Made by a program: the position numbers and the translations under genes
Notes under the pieces: model-generated
The model's input: only the letters and a program-made list of their open reading frames with translations
Told to the model about the DNA's origin: nothing
Databases searched by the model: none
Shown here: in pieces, positions 1-5,419 of the stretch
How positions within the stretch are numbered: the first letter of the stretch is position 1
Layout: each line of letters begins with the position of its first letter
DNA from: an uncultured Eisenbergiella sp.
Lineage (GTDB): Bacteria; Bacillota; Clostridia; Lachnospirales; Lachnospiraceae
NCBI GenBank assembly: GCA_947626725.1
Contig: CANQTI010000109.1
Location: 1 to 6,519 of the forward strand
Reading direction: 5' to 3'
DNA: 6,519 bases

Positions 1-4
1 CTAT

Positions 5-77
5 GGAGCACTAGCTCAGTCGGTAGAGCACCTGACTTTTAATCAGGTTGTCGGGGGTTCGAATCCCCCGTGCTTCA
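5..77 (+). tRNA. tRNA-Lys, anticodon TTT
   Basis: A complete cloverleaf can be folded by eye. The 7-bp acceptor stem pairs 5-11 with 70-76 and has one G-U pair. The D arm is 14-29. The anticodon stem pairs 31-35 with 43-47 around a 7-base loop carrying TTT at 38-40. The T arm is GGGGG/CCCCC around TTCGAAT, and the discriminator base is A77. The anticodon reads AAA/AAG, so the tRNA carries lysine. The 3' CCA is not encoded (TCC follows). A terminator lies directly downstream. The 3' half of the gene is a likely former integration site, since a recombinase remnant follows at 186-335. Confidence 0.98.
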
Positions 78-79
78 TC

Positions 80-120
80 CCCGGAAAATCCTGTATTTAC
101 GCGGATTCTCCGGGTTTTTT
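80..120 (+). terminator. Rho-independent terminator of the tRNA-Lys gene
   Basis: Bases 80-91 pair with 103-114, giving 11 pairs and one A-C mismatch, with an 11-base loop. Six T residues follow at 115-120. It starts 3 bases after the mature tRNA end, so the tRNA is the last gene of its transcript. Confidence 0.88.
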
Positions 121-185
121 ATTGTTTCGGATGGTACTTTTTGAACTGTTTTTGTTATAGTATTTGGGGTGTTTTCCCCGGGACA

Positions 186-335
186 TTATAGCAGAATTAT
201 AGCACACAATAACGCAATGACGTTATTTATTTTATCTCTTACCGCTTCTTTTTGCCCATCCAGACGGGTATATACTTCCATTATCATTTTGAGATCAGAG
301 TGCCCCATTAACTCCACAGTTTTTTGTGATACTGT
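186..335 (-). pseudogene. Remnant of a tyrosine recombinase (phage/ICE integrase), C-terminal end only
   Basis: Read on the minus strand, the protein segment TVSQKTVELMGHSD, continuing LKMIMEVYTRLDGQ, matches the end of tyrosine recombinases. It contains the GH box, with the second catalytic histidine, and the nucleophilic tyrosine in the EVYTRL box, followed by a charged helix. The upstream catalytic Arg and HxxR boxes are missing: residues encoded by about 336-443 in the same frame do not look like integrase. The surviving piece is about 50 residues, against roughly 300-400 for a full enzyme, so it cannot be active. It lies about 110 bp from the tRNA-Lys 3' end with its C-terminus towards the tRNA, the usual layout of an integrase beside its attachment site. 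I infer a decayed integrated element. No second copy of the tRNA 3' end was found in the window. Confidence 0.72.
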
Positions 336-451
336 TCTACATGTGGACGTACTGCGTTTTAGAGTACGTTTCAGCCGTTTTCCCGGGGAACCGGTAAACC
401 GAAAGAACGTTCCACAGAGATAAGGGCGCGGTTTGACCAGCAAAACGCAGA

Positions 452-649
452 ATGCACGACGTCCTGTCAGGAATATCCGAATCTGATTATATCTTTCGCG
501 GCAATAAGCCAGATATAGCGGTTATTTTAAAGGAAAGCATTGATAACGGGAAACGGTTTCAAACAATTTTGCGTTTGTGTACATCAAAAGATCCGGAAAA
601 GTTCAAAAATTCGATAATTACATTTATGAAACTTGAGGAAAAACGCTGA
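452..649 (+). CDS. Small orphan reading frame, 65 aa, possibly a gene fragment
   Basis: I do not recognise this protein with confidence. The ATG at 452 has no Shine-Dalgarno sequence, and an in-frame stop at 434-436 excludes a longer start. The product is charged and looks helical. Its beginning (VLSGISESDYIFRG) loosely resembles the linker just after the helix-turn-helix of small XRE-type repressors (the 'VSxDYILFG' pattern), and the rest could be their short C-terminal helical tail. If so, this is the 3' remnant of a repressor from the same lost element as the integrase fragment. It is equally possible that it is not translated at all. Confidence 0.3.
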   Translation: MHDVLSGISESDYIFRGNKPDIAVILKESIDNGKRFQTILRLCTSKDPEKFKNSIITFMKLEEKR

Positions 650-675
650 AAACGATATCTGAGGACAAAAATTTT

Positions 676-704
676 TTTACAGTTGGGAATATTTTTGATA
701 CACT
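676..704 (+). promoter_or_regulatory. Promoter candidate for the structured RNA at 711-810
   Basis: A -35 TTTACA (676-681) and a -10 TACACT (699-704) are separated by 17 bases in an AT-rich tract. Transcription would start near 711, just before the first stem of the predicted RNA. An overlapping alternative is TTGGGA (683-688) with TAAATA (706-711). Confidence 0.5.
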
Positions 705-710
705 TTAAAT

Positions 711-810
711 AAAGAGGGATTCTTTGAGGTGGTCAATTTCGTGGCAACCACACGTCTTATGAGCTAAAAGGGATGCAGGGGAACGCCACACCTGCCAAGG
801 AATCTTTTTT
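711..810 (+). ncRNA. Predicted structured small RNA, family not recognised
   Basis: Bases 718-726 pair with 796-804 in nine consecutive pairs (one G-U). The stem continues across a 2-base bulge as 727-731 with 789-793, about 14 pairs in all. The enclosed 57 bases can form small hairpins: CGTG 740-743 with CACG 751-754, and GTGG/CCAC inside it. An alternative pairs GCAGG 775-779 with CCTGC 791-795. Six T residues (805-810) directly follow the closing stem, as in an intrinsic terminator, and a promoter lies just upstream. The layout fits a free-standing RNA of about 100 nt or a cis-acting leader. I compared it by eye with SAM-I, cobalamin, TPP, FMN, lysine, THF, fluoride, T-box and SRP RNA signatures and none fits. 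Open reading frames within it are negligible. Confidence 0.45.
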
Positions 811-826
811 CTTGATAGTAAATTAC

Positions 827-873
827 AACCACCAATCGCGTGCCGGTGGTTTTGGTTGCCTATATTGGTGGTT
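827..873 (+). repeat. Inverted repeat with two alternative hairpins
   Basis: AACCACCAAT at 827-836 is the exact reverse complement of ATTGGTGGTT at 864-873. The first seven bases of the left arm can instead pair with GGTGGTT at 845-851, forming a tighter hairpin followed by a weak T-rich stretch. GGTGGT also occurs at 728-733 in the structured RNA upstream, so the single ACCACC (828-833) has three possible partners. The rest of 650-1072 holds the RNA candidate and its promoter to the left, the ykgJ promoter to the right, and no protein gene that I can support. Confidence 0.5.
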
Positions 874-1005
874 TGCTATTTGCTAGGATCTTTGACAGGT
901 TGGAAGTTCTCTTTCCCATTTATTGTGGCAAATACTCTGCCCATTCTGCAATATATAAGCCTATGTCGATTTTATAAAAAGTTGATACTCCGGCGACCTT
1001 TTGAA

Positions 1006-1034
1006 TTGCTTTTCCGCTGTAACCGTGGTAGGAT
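1006..1034 (+). promoter_or_regulatory. Promoter candidate for the ykgJ-family gene
   Basis: TTGCTT (1006-1011) and TAGGAT (1029-1034) are separated by 17 bases. The predicted start of transcription, near 1041, leaves a leader of about 30 bases containing the ribosome binding site. Confidence 0.4.
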
Positions 1035-1072
1035 AGCGATACAGGGAAAAAGAGATTTAGGGAAAGTTTTTT

Positions 1073-1777
1073 GTGTTTAAAAAAAGAGAGGGGATTGATC
1101 CCGGCCAAATGCTCAGAAATGTAAAACTGGAAGAAATATCGGACGGAAAATTGTATGGCGCAAACGAGTTGGTGAAGGCGGACTGCCATGACTGTGCGGG
1201 CTGCTGTGACTGCTGCTGCGGGATGGGGGAGTCCATTTTGCTGGATCCATCGGATGTATATCGCCTGTCGGCGGGAGTTGGATTGTCTTTTGAACAGCTT
1301 TTAGAAACGCATCTGGAACTGCATGTCGTGGATGGCGTGATTTTGCCGAATCTGAAAATGGAGGGAAAGAGGGACTGCTGTACTTTCCTGAACGAAAAGG
1401 GGCGATGCAGCGTCCATCCATACCGGCCCGGCATCTGTCGGCTGTTCCCTTTGGGCCGGTTTTATGAAGACGGTTCCTTTCGCTATTTTTTGCAGACGCA
1501 GGAGTGCCGGAAGGAAGGCCGTTCTAAGATCAAAGTGAAGAAATGGGTCGATCTGCCGGAATTTGGCCGCTATGAACATTTTATACAGGAATGGCATGAT
1601 TTTGTGCGCAGTTTACAGGATCAGCTCATGGCGAAACCGGATATGGAGCGAGCGAAACAGGTCAATCTTTATGTTTTAAATGTCTTTTTCTATCGCCCTT
1701 GGGAACGGGAAAGGGATTTTTACGAACAATTTGAGGATAGACTGACGGCTGCGGAAGAAGCGCTGTGCGGGGAATAG
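1073..1777 (+). CDS. YkgJ-family cysteine-cluster protein
   Basis: The 234-residue product belongs to the CxxCxxCC family (YkgJ/UPF0153), proposed to bind zinc or an iron-sulfur centre; no reaction is established. The first cluster is C38, C41, C44, C45, with three more cysteines at 47-49. The central signature has C102/C103, then C112 in the GRC box, then the RPGICRLFP box with C122, and C145 follows. No signal peptide or membrane segment is seen, so it is probably cytosolic. The start is GTG at 1073, because AGGGAAAG at 1059-1066 sits at a suitable distance and no upstream ATG fits. The charged tail (about residues 203-233) is duplicated at 3669-3761 beyond the next gene. The gene ends at TAG 1775-1777 and has its own terminator. 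Family assignment is firm; function is open. Confidence 0.92.
   Translation: MFKKREGIDPGQMLRNVKLEEISDGKLYGANELVKADCHDCAGCCDCCCGMGESILLDPSDVYRLSAGVGLSFEQLLETHLELHVVDGVILPNLKMEGKRDCCTFLNEKGRCSVHPYRPGICRLFPLGRFYEDGSFRYFLQTQECRKEGRSKIKVKKWVDLPEFGRYEHFIQEWHDFVRSLQDQLMAKPDMERAKQVNLYVLNVFFYRPWERERDFYEQFEDRLTAAEEALCGE
1681..1773 (+). repeat. Direct repeat copy A: 3' end of the ykgJ-family gene
   Basis: These 93 bases match 3669-3761 at 89 positions by hand alignment, with no gaps. The four differences give E to K, F to S and two silent changes. Recognisable but weaker similarity continues through the terminators (to about 1836 and 3825). The two copies bracket the GH30 gene. Confidence 0.95.
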
Positions 1778-1806
1778 GATATAGGATCTTTTTCAGAAGC
1801 TTTTGC

Positions 1807-1835
1807 GGATGGCATGTGATGTGCCATCCTTTTTT
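1807..1835 (+). terminator. Terminator of the ykgJ-family gene
   Basis: GGATGGCA (1807-1814) pairs perfectly with TGCCATCC (1822-1829) over a 7-base loop, followed by six T residues (1830-1835). It lies 30 bases after the stop codon and upstream of the GH30 promoter, so the two genes should be separate transcription units. Confidence 0.92.
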
Positions 1836-1909
1836 CACAAAGCGGACATCTCTGGTGGGTTCCCTGCAACAATTCAATAAATTTTTAGCAATAAGTGTTA
1901 CCAAAAAGC

Positions 1910-1939
1910 TTGACCGCTGCATGTCTGGTTTAGTACAAT
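1910..1939 (+). promoter_or_regulatory. Promoter of the GH30 gene
   Basis: TTGACC (1910-1915) and TACAAT (1934-1939) each match the consensus at five of six positions, with an 18-base spacer. Transcription would begin near 1946, about 50 bases before the ATG. Confidence 0.72.
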
Positions 1940-1944
1940 TTCCT

Positions 1945-1958
1945 CATAAACGCTTAAT
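1945..1958 (+). promoter_or_regulatory. Possible catabolite-repression (cre-like) operator
   Basis: The 14 bases CATAAACGCTTAAT match the central part of the CcpA-binding cre consensus, including the invariant CG, but deviate at both outer ends. The site lies at the predicted transcription start of the GH30 gene, where a bound repressor would block initiation. Carbon-source control suits a glycosidase, but one imperfect site is weak evidence. Confidence 0.3.
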
Positions 1959-1995
1959 TTTTTATGTGCTTTTGTCTGAGAAAGGAAGTAGGATT

Positions 1996-3507
1996 ATGAT
2001 CGCTAACCTGACTACGGTACGTTATGACAAAACCAACGGGCAAACCGATATCAACTCGACCACGATACCCGTTGTGGACGAAGCTGCGATTCCTCAGCAA
2101 AAAGAACAGTATGTCGTTGGCCTATATCCCTCTTACGTCTACCAGGAGTTCGAGGGCTACGGTTGTGCTCTGACCGAGTCCGCCTGCTACCTGCTGTCCA
2201 AATGCTCTCCCGAAACCCGCCGTCAGGCCTTAGCCTGCTGGTTCGGCCCTGAGGGTGTAGATGCGCGTTTTATCCGTATCCACATGGACAGTTGTGACTA
2301 CTCCCTGGACGAGTATCAGGCAGTGCCCGATCCCATCGTCGATCCGGAATTAAATACCTTTTCCATCAGCCGGGACAGAAAATATATCCTTCCCATTGTT
2401 AAAGAGGCCATGGAAATGGCCGGTCATCCCCTGTCGGTGCTGCTCAGTCCCTGGTCACCTCCTGCCGCGTGGAAAACGCCGTCATTGATAGCCCAAAACG
2501 ATGCTGCTATTTATGGCGGAAAAGCTGAGATTGCTGGAGAAACCAAGCCCTCCCGATGTTTTGGCGGCAGCCTGAGACCGGAATTTTACTCCGATTGGGC
2601 GAAATATCTGGTAAAATACATGCGGGCTTATCTGGACGAGGGCATCAACGTAACTATGCTCAGTATCCAGAACGAGGCTTCCGCTGCCACCAGTTGGGAC
2701 AGTTGTGTTTGGAGCAGTGAGCAAGAAAAGATTTTTTTGCGGGACCACTTGTACCCCGCCATGAAAGCCGCCGGACTGCTGGAAAAAATCGGAATTTTTA
2801 TTTGGGACCACAACAAAGAGCGTATGATTGAGCATATCGATGGCATGATGGATCCGGAGACCATGGGAATGGTAACGGGATTTGCCTACCATTGGTATTC
2901 CGGTGACCATTTTGAGGCGCTTTCCATGCTGCACGAAAAATATCCAGATAAGGTTCTTATGCATTCTGAAAGCTGCGGGCTGCACATTCCTGGCAAGGCG
3001 ATATCCTTTGAGCTGCCTCCGGAAAAGTTAGCTCAGCTGCCCGAAAGTCATCCGGTAAGGCTTGCCCTGAAAAAGAAGCCCAACGAGGTGGATTATGAAG
3101 ATGCGGTAAGCTATGCCCACGACATTTTGGGTGATATGAACCAGGGCATGCAGCGGTGGATTGACTGGAACTTGATGGTTGACCGCACAGGCGGACCGCG
3201 CCACGTAGACGGAGGCTTCGCAGCTCCGTTGGTCTACAATGAGGACGGAACGTTTACCCGCACCATCAGCTACGAATATATCAAGCTAATAGCCAGTACC
3301 TTACGGCCCGGATCAGTGCGTATTGGAAGAAGCGTCTATGGCCGCGATGTGGACGTTTCTGCAGTAAAGAACTCGGACGGCAGCATTAGCGCGGTGATTC
3401 TGAACCACACAAAGAAGGAAATTACGATTAATCTGCGCATGAATGGTACGCTGACTGAGGCGGCTATTCCCGGTGAGTCTCTGTGCGCGGTGGTATTTGC
3501 AAATTAA
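1996..3507 (+). CDS. Glycoside hydrolase family 30 (glucosylceramidase-like retaining beta-glycosidase)
   Basis: The 503-residue product has the features of a GH30 (clan GH-A) barrel enzyme. These are an EGYGCALTESA box at 53-63, SPWSPPAAWK at 151-160, the acid/base glutamate in SIQNE (E227), FAYHWYSGDH near 296-305, and the nucleophile in LMHSES (E325). The C-terminal part (from about 412) contains the 'I.STLRPGSVRI' segment and a small beta domain. The family splits beta-linked glucosides, xylosides, fucosides or 1,6-glucans; the substrate cannot be read from sequence. There is no signal peptide, so it should act inside the cell on imported oligosaccharides, although no transporter is visible. 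The start at 1996 follows AAAGGAAG (1981-1988); the 77 codons open upstream cross the ykgJ terminator and are not coding. GCC-rich alanine use differs from the GCG-rich neighbours, and the gene lies between direct repeats, suggesting acquisition. Confidence 0.93.
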   Translation: MIANLTTVRYDKTNGQTDINSTTIPVVDEAAIPQQKEQYVVGLYPSYVYQEFEGYGCALTESACYLLSKCSPETRRQALACWFGPEGVDARFIRIHMDSCDYSLDEYQAVPDPIVDPELNTFSISRDRKYILPIVKEAMEMAGHPLSVLLSPWSPPAAWKTPSLIAQNDAAIYGGKAEIAGETKPSRCFGGSLRPEFYSDWAKYLVKYMRAYLDEGINVTMLSIQNEASAATSWDSCVWSSEQEKIFLRDHLYPAMKAAGLLEKIGIFIWDHNKERMIEHIDGMMDPETMGMVTGFAYHWYSGDHFEALSMLHEKYPDKVLMHSESCGLHIPGKAISFELPPEKLAQLPESHPVRLALKKKPNEVDYEDAVSYAHDILGDMNQGMQRWIDWNLMVDRTGGPRHVDGGFAAPLVYNEDGTFTRTISYEYIKLIASTLRPGSVRIGRSVYGRDVDVSAVKNSDGSISAVILNHTKKEITINLRMNGTLTEAAIPGESLCAVVFAN

Positions 3508-3668
3508 CGGATTCCCAGAAATAGTATTTTGCTGTACAAGTATTTGCTTACATTAACGATCACGATTAAGGCAGCTGCGCATAGAACGGTATCAACCAGC
3601 AAACTGTAATAGGGCGGCTGCCGTACGGGGTGCAGAGAAAGATGAGTGGAAGGCGATTGCTTTTTGCT
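3508..3668 (+). other. Intergenic stretch after the GH30 gene
   Basis: I see no gene, promoter or convincing terminator here. A weak inverted repeat pairs GGCAGC (3570-3575) with GCTGCC (3617-3622), without a T-run. The GH30 transcript therefore probably runs through repeat copy B and ends at the terminator at 3793-3824. The right edge, 3668/3669, is the junction where similarity to the ykgJ tail begins abruptly. Confidence 0.5.
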
Positions 3669-3763
3669 TGTCTTTTTCTATCGCCCTTGGAAACGGGAAA
3701 GGGATTTTTACGAACAGTCTGAGGATAGACTGACGGCTGCGGAGGAAGCGCTGTGCGGGGATA
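3669..3763 (+). pseudogene. Truncated second copy of the ykgJ 3' end (direct repeat copy B)
   Basis: Only the last 31 or so codons of the ykgJ-family gene are present, reading FFYRPWKRERDFYEQSED, then RLTAAEEALCGD. All cysteine motifs are absent. The stop is also lost: copy A ends GGG-GAA-TAG, whereas copy B reads GGG-GAT-AAG, as if one A had been deleted before a TAA, and the open frame runs on to 3870. No ribosome binding site serves it. It is best read as the old 3' end of a ykgJ gene left behind, or brought in, when the GH30 segment was placed between the copies. Confidence 0.88.
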
Positions 3764-3792
3764 AGGGTGTCGGAGTTTTTTTGTTTTTCAGC

Positions 3793-3824
3793 GGGCGGCA
3801 TATAAAATATGTCGCTCTTTTTTT
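3793..3824 (+). terminator. Terminator after ykgJ-tail copy B, probably used by the GH30 transcript
   Basis: Bases 3793-3803 pair with 3807-3817 (11 pairs, two G-U) around an AAA loop, followed by seven T residues (3818-3824). Its sequence is recognisably related to the terminator at 1807-1835 (GCGG, GGCAT and TGT segments align), showing that the duplication covers gene tail plus terminator. Confidence 0.88.
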
Positions 3825-3857
3825 CTGCGATTCTTGTTCTCTTTTGATGATTTTGGC

Positions 3858-3886
3858 TTGCCAGGAGTGAACAGATATATTATAAT
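3858..3886 (+). promoter_or_regulatory. Strong promoter of the radical SAM gene
   Basis: TTGCCA (3858-3863) and a perfect TATAAT (3881-3886) are 17 bases apart. Transcription should start near 3893, giving a leader of roughly 55 bases to the chosen ATG. This is the best -10 box in the window. The stretch 3508-3948 otherwise holds repeat copy B and its terminator. Confidence 0.82.
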
Positions 3887-3948
3887 GACTATAATTCAGA
3901 ACATACGTTCGATTAATGGACGGGCCAGAGAGGAGCGGGGGAACGGGA

Positions 3949-5301
3949 ATGGGACTGCATATCGCGACAGAGATGTCCCTGATGGAAAAACTGGAAATAT
4001 TAAGCGATGCCGCCAAATATGACGTTGCCTGTACCAGCAGCGGGAGCGAACGCCGAGGGGATGGGCGGGGAATGGGCAACGCTGTGAAAGCGGGGATTTG
4101 CCACAGCTTTGCGGCGGACGGACGCTGTATCAGTCTTTTGAAGATTTTGTTCACGAACGAATGTGTTTATGACTGCAAATACTGTCTCAATCGCCGTTCC
4201 AATGATGTGCCGCGGGCTTCTTTTACGCCGGAAGAGGTCTGCAGGCTTACGACAGAATTTTATCGGCGCAATTATATCGAAGGGCTTTTTTTGAGCTCCG
4301 GCGTGTTGGAGAATCCCACCTATACCATGGGGCTTCTCTATCAGACCGTATATAAGCTGCGCAGGGAATACCGATTTCAGGGATATATTCACATGAAGGT
4401 AATCCCCGGGGCTGATCCGGAAGCGGTACGCCTTGCCGGATTTCTGGCGGACCGGATGAGCGTGAATCTGGAGCTCCCCACGGCGGAGGGACTTTCTCGA
4501 CTGGCGCCCAACAAGCACCGCAGGACGATCCTTGCGCCCATGCGTCTGATCCAGAACGGCATCGGGATGAGTCGGAATGAGCTGACGCTGTACCGGGGTG
4601 CGCCGCAGTTCGTGCCCGCGGGACAATCCACGCAGATGATCATCGGTGCCACGCCGGAGAACGACTATCAGATTTTGTCGGTGGCGGAAAGCTTGTATCA
4701 GAAGTTCGGTCTGAAGCGTGTGTTTTATTCCGCCTTTGTGAATGTCAATGCGGATCGGGAGCTGCCTGCGCTGTCTGGAGGACCGCCGCTTTTGCGCGAA
4801 CACAGACTCTATCAGGCGGACTGGCTGCTCCGATTTTACGGTTTTCGGGCGAGAGAGCTTTTGAGTGAGGAGCGGCCGGATTTCAACATCCTATTGGACC
4901 CGAAGGCAGACTGGGCGCTGCGGAATCTGGCTCTTTTCCCCGTGGAGGTCAATCGTGCGCCGTATGAGACACTTCTGCGGGTACCGGGCATTGGCGTGAA
5001 AAGTGCGCAGCGGATCGTGCGGGCCAGAAGGAGCGGGACACTTTCCTTTGCCCATCTGAAAAAAATGGGTGTTGTGCTGAAGCGGGCGCATTTTTTCATC
5101 ACCTGCAGCGGGAAACTTTTGTATCCGTCTGTGCGGATCGAAGAGAATTTCATCACGCGGCAGCTGCTGGATTGTCGGGAACGTCTTCCTTTTGATGCGG
5201 ATGGGGTTACGTACCGGCAGCTGTCTCTGTTCGATGATCGGAATTTTAGAATGGATCAGGCGGGATATGTGCGGCGGACGGGGGATGAGATTGAAAAATA
5301 A
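3949..5301 (+). CDS. Putative DNA modification/repair radical SAM protein (TIGR03916-type)
   Basis: The 450-residue product has the radical SAM motif CVYDCKYC (C72, C76, C79), which holds a 4Fe-4S cluster that cleaves S-adenosylmethionine. It also shows the family hallmarks DAAKYDVACTSSGS near the N-terminus and DGRCISLLKILFTNEC before the cluster. A helix-hairpin-helix motif with LLRVPGIGVKSA (about 342-353) points to DNA binding. The family is known for its constant partner, a DUF4130/TIGR03915 protein often linked to uracil-DNA glycosylase; that partner follows here. The substrate is unknown, and a role in repairing or modifying bases is inference from context. I prefer the ATG at 3949, because AGGAG (3931-3935) and a G-rich tract precede it. 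ATG 3916 has no ribosome binding site, while 3973 and 3982 remain possible. Confidence 0.92.
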   Translation: MGLHIATEMSLMEKLEILSDAAKYDVACTSSGSERRGDGRGMGNAVKAGICHSFAADGRCISLLKILFTNECVYDCKYCLNRRSNDVPRASFTPEEVCRLTTEFYRRNYIEGLFLSSGVLENPTYTMGLLYQTVYKLRREYRFQGYIHMKVIPGADPEAVRLAGFLADRMSVNLELPTAEGLSRLAPNKHRRTILAPMRLIQNGIGMSRNELTLYRGAPQFVPAGQSTQMIIGATPENDYQILSVAESLYQKFGLKRVFYSAFVNVNADRELPALSGGPPLLREHRLYQADWLLRFYGFRARELLSEERPDFNILLDPKADWALRNLALFPVEVNRAPYETLLRVPGIGVKSAQRIVRARRSGTLSFAHLKKMGVVLKRAHFFITCSGKLLYPSVRIEENFITRQLLDCRERLPFDADGVTYRQLSLFDDRNFRMDQAGYVRRTGDEIEK

Positions 5302-5325
5302 GCCCGATGGCTTATTTTTCAATCT
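5288..5325 (+). terminator. Perfect 17-bp inverted repeat across the radical SAM stop codon
   Basis: Bases 5288-5304 pair without mismatch with 5309-5325 around the loop CGAT. The stop TAA (5299-5301) lies inside the left arm. The A-rich left arm and T-rich right arm around a short GC core resemble a bidirectional terminator. As the next gene works with this one and lacks a visible promoter, partial attenuation or transcript stabilisation is as likely as full termination. Confidence 0.6.
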
Positions 5326-5353
5326 GTGCCGCGGACGTCACAAAACGCGGGAT

Positions 5354-5383
5354 CGCAGCGTCGGATCCTGGATCCGGCGTGCG
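5354..5383 (+). repeat. Second hairpin in the radical SAM/partner gap
   Basis: Bases 5354-5368 can pair with 5370-5383: 14 pairs, one bulge and one G-U, centred on CGGATCC-T-GGATCCG. The following GC-rich stretch (5377-5400) offers a competing weaker pairing. The 118-nt gap (5302-5419) thus has two stable hairpins and no recognisable promoter. Confidence 0.55.
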
Positions 5384-5419
5384 TGCCGACTCGCATACGC
5401 TCGCGTCATGGAGGAAAAT

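Noticed and set aside
50..77. Duplicate tRNA 3' end (attachment-site repeat) elsewhere in the window
   Set aside because: Scanning by eye found no second copy of GGTTCGAATCCC or its neighbours, so the far boundary of any former element is not in this window.
711..810. Known riboswitch or housekeeping RNA (SAM-I, cobalamin, T-box, SRP)
   Set aside because: Short matches such as GGCAACC, or ACCTGCC of the B12 box, occur, but the required core motifs and spacing are missing.
856..1080. Plus-strand 74-codon frame in the intergenic region
   Set aside because: It begins with TTG inside the inverted repeat, has no ribosome binding site and has no recognisable protein pattern.
920..1189. Minus-strand frame ending ...VAGVSTFYKIDIGLYIAEWAEYLPQ
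   Set aside because: The last 27 or so residues look protein-like and might be a gene fragment, but most of the frame is antisense to the ykgJ start and its promoter region, and I could not tie it to a family.
1765..1995. 77 extra codons open in frame upstream of the GH30 ATG
   Set aside because: They overlap the ykgJ stop, cross its terminator and the GH30 promoter, and have no family similarity. The ATG at 1996 has a proper ribosome binding site.
4000..4803. 267-codon minus-strand frame
   Set aside because: It lies wholly antisense to the well-supported radical SAM gene. It is a by-product of GC-rich codon use, with no start signal or family motif.
5192..5419. Upstream extension of the DUF4130 frame into the radical SAM gene
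   Set aside because: It overlaps the radical SAM 3' end in another frame and the gap hairpins. GGAGG directly before 5420 marks the real start.
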